Below are positions 6,261-8,722 of a stretch of 8,722 bases of DNA, piece after piece. Origin of the DNA: an uncultured Eubacteriales bacterium (GTDB taxonomy: Bacteria; Bacillota; Clostridia; Oscillospirales; Acutalibacteraceae). The stretch covers positions 1 to 8,722 of the forward strand of contig CAKSKO010000037.1 of NCBI GenBank assembly GCA_934465125.1, in the 5' to 3' direction. The translations under genes were made by a program, and so were the position numbers. Under the pieces are notes generated by a model, which saw only the letters and a program-made list of their open reading frames with translations, searched no databases and had not been told where the DNA came from. Within the stretch, counting starts at the first letter, position 1, and the number at the start of each line of letters is the position of its first letter.

Positions 6261-6321
6261 GATAATAATAGGGAATTCGTTCTCATCTATTTATTCTGTC
6301 TTGATTTTCATGATAATTCCC
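6251..6321. repeat. Short direct and inverted repeats between coaBC and panT
   Basis: TCATGATAA occurs at 6251-6259 and again at 6308-6316. GGGAATT at 6271-6277 is matched by its complement AATTCCC at 6315-6321, and a further AATTCC stands at 6245-6250. The first TCATGATAA copy overlaps the -35 region of the coaBC promoter. The arrangement could be an operator pair shared by the divergent genes, but at this AT content short repeats also arise by chance. Confidence 0.3.
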
Positions 6322-6364
6322 TTTACAATAAGATGGTTAAAATAGTTAGTTTTTATATAGAGTT

Positions 6365-6393
6365 TTTCTGCTGCTTGCTTTTGTTATTATGAT
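6365..6393 (+). promoter_or_regulatory. Possible promoter of panT-coaX
   Basis: TATGAT at 6388-6393 matches five of six bases of the -10 consensus. The -35 at 17 bases distance (TTTCTG, 6365-6370) is poor. Transcription would start near 6400, inside a small inverted repeat, ACTTCT (6399-6404) and AGAAGT (6413-6418), just ahead of the ribosome binding site AAAGGA. Confidence 0.3.
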
Positions 6394-6437
6394 AGTAAAC
6401 TTCTCTCAGAGCAGAAGTAAGGAAAGGATTTAGATAA

Positions 6438-7085
6438 ATGATCAATATTTCTAAAAAAACATTAGCAACTGCTCAATTGACGGTCTTTAGTGCAATCATT
6501 TTTTTGCTGGCATTTACTCCGTTTGTGGGATATATTCCTCTAGGATTTACTAGGGCAACGATCGTTCATATTCCTGTGATAATAGGCTCTATTGTGCTAG
6601 GTCCAAAAAAAGGAGCCTTTTTGGGGACGCTTTTTGGCTTTACGAGTCTTATCATGGCAACATTTCAGCCAACTGTTACTTCCTTTGTGTTCTCTCCATT
6701 TTATTCTGTAGGAGGAATCAACGGAAACTTCTTTAGCTTAATCATTTGTTTCGTACCAAGAATTCTTGTCGGGATTATCCCTTTTTATGTGTTTTTGTTT
6801 CTTGACCGGCGGCTGAATTCAAAAAAGAGGGGTCAGTTCATTTCCCTCTCTATTGCTGGGATAGCAGGATCTCTTACCAACACACTCCTTGTTATGAACC
6901 TGATTTATTTCTTTTTTAAAGATAGTTTTGCTCTTGTCAACCATGTTGAAGTTAGCGCACTATATAGGCTAATCCTTTCTTTAATCGGAATAAACGGAAT
7001 TCCTGAAGCAATCGTTGCAGCAATTTTGGCCACTTTGATTACAAGGCCACTCTTAACACTCAGAAAACAACAACAGTTAGGATAA
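6438..7085 (+). CDS. panT: ECF transporter S component, probably pantothenate-specific (PanT)
   Basis: A 215-residue, very hydrophobic protein with about six membrane segments, the size of the substrate-binding S subunits of energy-coupling-factor vitamin transporters. These subunits capture a vitamin and work with a shared EcfT-EcfA-EcfA' module, which is not in the window. The segment PLGFTRATIVHIPVIIGSI (about 34-52), then VLGPKKGAFLGTLFGFTSLI (53-72), resembles the PanT-like group, with its TIxHIPVIIG and LGPKxGAxLG signatures. A later GSLTNTLLVMNLIYFF (144-159) also fits. The start ATG is preceded by AAAGGA nine bases upstream. It lies 32 bases ahead of coaX in the same direction, so the two are probably co-transcribed, and it is divergent from coaBC. 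The pantothenate specificity rests on this context plus family resemblance; other vitamins cannot be excluded from sequence alone. Confidence 0.8.
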   Translation: MINISKKTLATAQLTVFSAIIFLLAFTPFVGYIPLGFTRATIVHIPVIIGSIVLGPKKGAFLGTLFGFTSLIMATFQPTVTSFVFSPFYSVGGINGNFFSLIICFVPRILVGIIPFYVFLFLDRRLNSKKRGQFISLSIAGIAGSLTNTLLVMNLIYFFFKDSFALVNHVEVSALYRLILSLIGINGIPEAIVAAILATLITRPLLTLRKQQQLG

Positions 7086-7117
7086 TCATCTACTTTTAGC
7101 TGAAGGGAGAAAACAAT

Positions 7118-7891
7118 ATGATTTTAGCGCTCGACGTTGGCAACACCACTATTGTGATTGGATGTATCGATCGCGACAACGTTTATTTTGTTGGACGTTT
7201 AAACACTGATCTTGATAAAACAGAAGATGAATATGCAATTAGCTTTCAGTATATTTTAGAATTATATGGAATTAATAAGGATAAGATTGATGGAGGAATT
7301 ATTTCGTCTGTTGTTCCGCCACTGATTCAAATTCATAGACGAGCGGTAGCAAAAGTCATTGGAAAAAAGCCGCTCGTTGTAGGCCCTGATATAAAAACAG
7401 GGCTTCATATCGACATAGACCAGCCCAGACAGCTAGGAAGTGATCTAATTGTTGATGCTGTAGCCGCGCTCGATCAATATGAAGCACCGCTGATTATCTT
7501 TGACCTAGGAACTGCAACGACAGTTTCTGTGATTGACCAAAATAAAACATATATCGGCGGACTGATTTATCCTGGACTGCAGATCTCCGTTGAAGCACTA
7601 TCAAATAGAACATCTCAGCTCCCACATATCAGCCTGGAATCTTCGGAAAAAGTGATTGGTCGAAATACAATCGACTCGATGAAAAGTGGACTGATCAATG
7701 GAAGCGCCGCGATGATTGATGGTTTAATCGATAGAATCGAAGAAGAACTTGGGATAAGTGCAACTGTATTGGCAACAGGCGGATTGTCCTCATTCATCGT
7801 TCCATATTGTAAAAAAAATATCATCTGCGACAATAATTTACTTTTAAAGGGACTGTTTTTCCTATATGAAAAAAACAAAGAGTTCCTTTAG
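7118..7891 (+). CDS. coaX: Type III pantothenate kinase
   Basis: A 257-residue, full-length CoaX of the ASKHA fold. It phosphorylates pantothenate with ATP, the first step of CoA synthesis, typically needs a monovalent cation such as K+, and is not feedback-inhibited by CoA. DVGNT at 6-10 is the phosphate-binding motif with Asp6, and SSVVP is at 63-67. LGSDLIVDAVAA at 106-117 carries the catalytic Asp109. FDLGTATTVSVI at 128-139 contains Asp129, near the cation site, and GGLIYPG at 147-153 contributes to pantothenate binding. GRNTIDSMKSG (181-191) and ATGGL (219-223) are also conserved. The start ATG follows GAAGGGAG. The gene is the second of the panT-coaX pair. Many family members read GADR where this protein has GSDL; I believe Leu at this site is common in clostridial homologues, so I do not treat it as damage. 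Confidence 0.96.
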   Translation: MILALDVGNTTIVIGCIDRDNVYFVGRLNTDLDKTEDEYAISFQYILELYGINKDKIDGGIISSVVPPLIQIHRRAVAKVIGKKPLVVGPDIKTGLHIDIDQPRQLGSDLIVDAVAALDQYEAPLIIFDLGTATTVSVIDQNKTYIGGLIYPGLQISVEALSNRTSQLPHISLESSEKVIGRNTIDSMKSGLINGSAAMIDGLIDRIEEELGISATVLATGGLSSFIVPYCKKNIICDNNLLLKGLFFLYEKNKEFL

Positions 7892-7932
7892 TAGGGAAAT
7901 TATTTAAAGGATAATATTTTACAATCCCTTGT

Positions 7933-7961
7933 TTGGATAAGCTCTGTTTTTCACGTATAAT
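7933..7961 (+). promoter_or_regulatory. Promoter-like element downstream of coaX
   Basis: TTGGAT at 7933-7938, a spacer of exactly 17 bases and a perfect TATAAT at 7956-7961. Transcription would begin near 7968 on the plus strand and run into the terminator at 7996-8035. No open reading frame follows. Confidence 0.45.
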
Positions 7962-7995
7962 GCACCAATATTGAGGCGATAGCATTATTTAAAAA

Positions 7996-8035
7996 AGAGG
8001 ATTACACCCTTTAGGCGTAATCCTTTCATTTTTAT
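7996..8035. terminator. Bidirectional terminator between coaX and the ClC gene
   Basis: AGGATTAC (7998-8005) pairs with GTAATCCT (8017-8024). Two more pairs extend the outer stem (one G-U) and, after one mismatch, CC/GG closes a five-base loop. On the plus strand a T-rich tail (CATTTTTATTT) follows, fitting the end of the panT-coaX transcript. On the minus strand the stem is followed by six T, and it stands about 52 bases past the stop of the chloride channel gene. It therefore serves both convergent units. Confidence 0.8.
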
Positions 8036-8077
8036 TTCTAACTAAAAACTATGTTTATAACCATCGTTCTTTTTTGA

Positions 8078-8722
8078 TTAATCATATCTCTTGTACTGGA
8101 GGACTGCGGTTTTTACCCTCTTGTTGACAAATCCGCTGATAAAAGCTGCAGCAAATACTGGTAGAAAAGCAGACGCCGGAACAAATAACATCATTAACAT
8201 TGCAACTAAAGGAGCAAGTCCCAACGCTGTCGAACAGTAGGCCGCCATAAATATAACCACTACAAACGACGAATCAACGGGTAAAAATGATGCAAGGGCA
8301 AATCCTAAAGCAGTAGAGCAAAACAGAGACGGAAAAAAATTTCCGCCCTTCCATTCACCGAAAATACAGATATTGATGATTAACATTTTGATAAGACCAG
8401 TTGTAAGCAGCATAGAAACCGACCAACTGTCTAAATGATTGACAAGATCAACCATCTGTTCCTCTCCTGAAAACATTGTATAAGGTAAAAACATGCCAAA
8501 ACTGCCTAACAGAAAACCAGCAATAATTGCACGCAGAATTTTTTTATGTTCAATCGGTTGAAAAACACATTTCACAATTTCTTGAACCAATATAAAAACC
8601 ATTCCCACTAAAGTTCCCAAAATCACAATAGGAATAAAAGCAATCAGCTCATAAAGCGTATAGGTGATTTCACTGAATCTTACAAACTCCCTACCACCTT
8701 GTTTGAAAAGTTCGCCTATTAG
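8078..8722 (-). CDS. ClC-family chloride channel/transporter, C-terminal part
   Basis: The last 215 codons of a membrane protein whose 5' part lies beyond the right edge; the frame is open to base 8722. A GTG at 8624-8626 is only an internal Val codon (FIPIVILGTLV), not a start. Several hydrophobic helices are present. Two conserved ClC features can be read: PYTMFSGEEQM, and EWKGGNFFPSLF followed by a small-residue-rich helix. The latter corresponds to the GGxFxP chloride-site motif before helix N in known ClC proteins. The next segment, VVVIFMAAYCSTALGLAPLVAMLMML, also fits the family. No CBS domains follow the membrane part; the protein ends with a short basic tail. The family moves chloride or fluoride, as channels or as proton-coupled exchangers. 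Which applies cannot be told here, because the helices bearing the external glutamate gate lie outside the window. Confidence 0.85.
   Translation of the reverse strand, partial: LIGELFKQGGREFVRFSEITYTLYELIAFIPIVILGTLVGMVFILVQEIVKCVFQPIEHKKILRAIIAGFLLGSFGMFLPYTMFSGEEQMVDLVNHLDSWSVSMLLTTGLIKMLIINICIFGEWKGGNFFPSLFCSTALGFALASFLPVDSSFVVVIFMAAYCSTALGLAPLVAMLMMLFVPASAFLPVFAAAFISGFVNKRVKTAVLQYKRYD

Noticed and set aside
5979..6392. 137-codon plus-strand ORF running from inside coaBC into the intergenic region
   Set aside because: It is mostly antisense to coaBC, crosses the coaBC promoter, and its product has no domain-like features.
7893..7929. AGGGA...TCCCT hairpin just after coaX as its terminator
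   Set aside because: The outer stem is only five pairs, the interior is A/T pairs with unpaired bases, and no T-run follows. The hairpin at 7996-8035 is far better.
8624..8626. GTG as start codon of the ClC gene
   Set aside because: The frame continues open through residues such as ELIAFIPIVILG to the right edge, and no ribosome binding site precedes the GTG. The gene is simply cut by the window.
1..8722. Insertion sequence or phage cause for the opp decay
   Set aside because: No transposase fragment, terminal inverted repeat, target-site duplication or integrase was seen; the lesions look like simple deletions and point changes.

Overview
The window looks like chromosomal DNA of a low-GC Gram-positive bacterium, most likely an anaerobic Clostridia-type Firmicute. 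The reasons are AT-rich intergenic DNA, purine-rich Shine-Dalgarno sites ahead of most genes, a type III pantothenate kinase next to an ECF-type vitamin transporter S subunit, a KtrB-like K+ transporter and an L-lactate dehydrogenase. I cannot name the species. No tRNA, rRNA, CRISPR array, phage gene or transposase is visible.

Layout: (1) 1-562, minus strand: N-terminal part of a secreted 5'-nucleotidase running off the left edge. (2) 563-976: AT-rich divergent intergenic region. (3) 977-1921, plus: L-lactate dehydrogenase, followed by a symmetric terminator. (4) 2021-3311, minus: the collapsed remains of an oligopeptide ABC transporter operon. Pieces of oppA, oppC, oppD and oppF are stitched together by at least three internal deletions and carry nonsense codons and a frameshift; nothing recognisable of oppB is left. 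(5) 3312-3637: intergenic DNA with an orphan hairpin terminator, an extended -10 promoter, and a leader in which one CU-rich stretch can pair either with the trkH/ktrB Shine-Dalgarno or with an upstream purine-rich stretch. (6) 3638-5017, plus: TrkH/KtrB K+ transporter, starting at TTG. (7) 5007-6200, minus: bifunctional CoaBC, overlapping the K+ transporter tail to tail by 11 bp. (8) 6438-7891, plus: an ECF S subunit (probably pantothenate-specific PanT) and coaX. (9) 7892-8077: a promoter-like site and a bidirectional terminator. (10) 8078-8722, minus: C-terminal part of a ClC-family chloride channel/transporter running off the right edge.

The clearest functional unit is the divergent coaBC / panT-coaX locus. 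PanT would import pantothenate, CoaX phosphorylates it, and CoaBC adds cysteine and decarboxylates to give 4'-phosphopantetheine, the precursor of CoA. No pantothenate biosynthesis gene lies in the window.

I found no convincing new multi-gene system. The items most worth a second look are the hybrid oppD/oppF pseudogene and its deletion series, the possible Shine-Dalgarno-masking switch ahead of trkH/ktrB, and the strong -10 element just before a terminator at 7933-8035, which might express a very short RNA.
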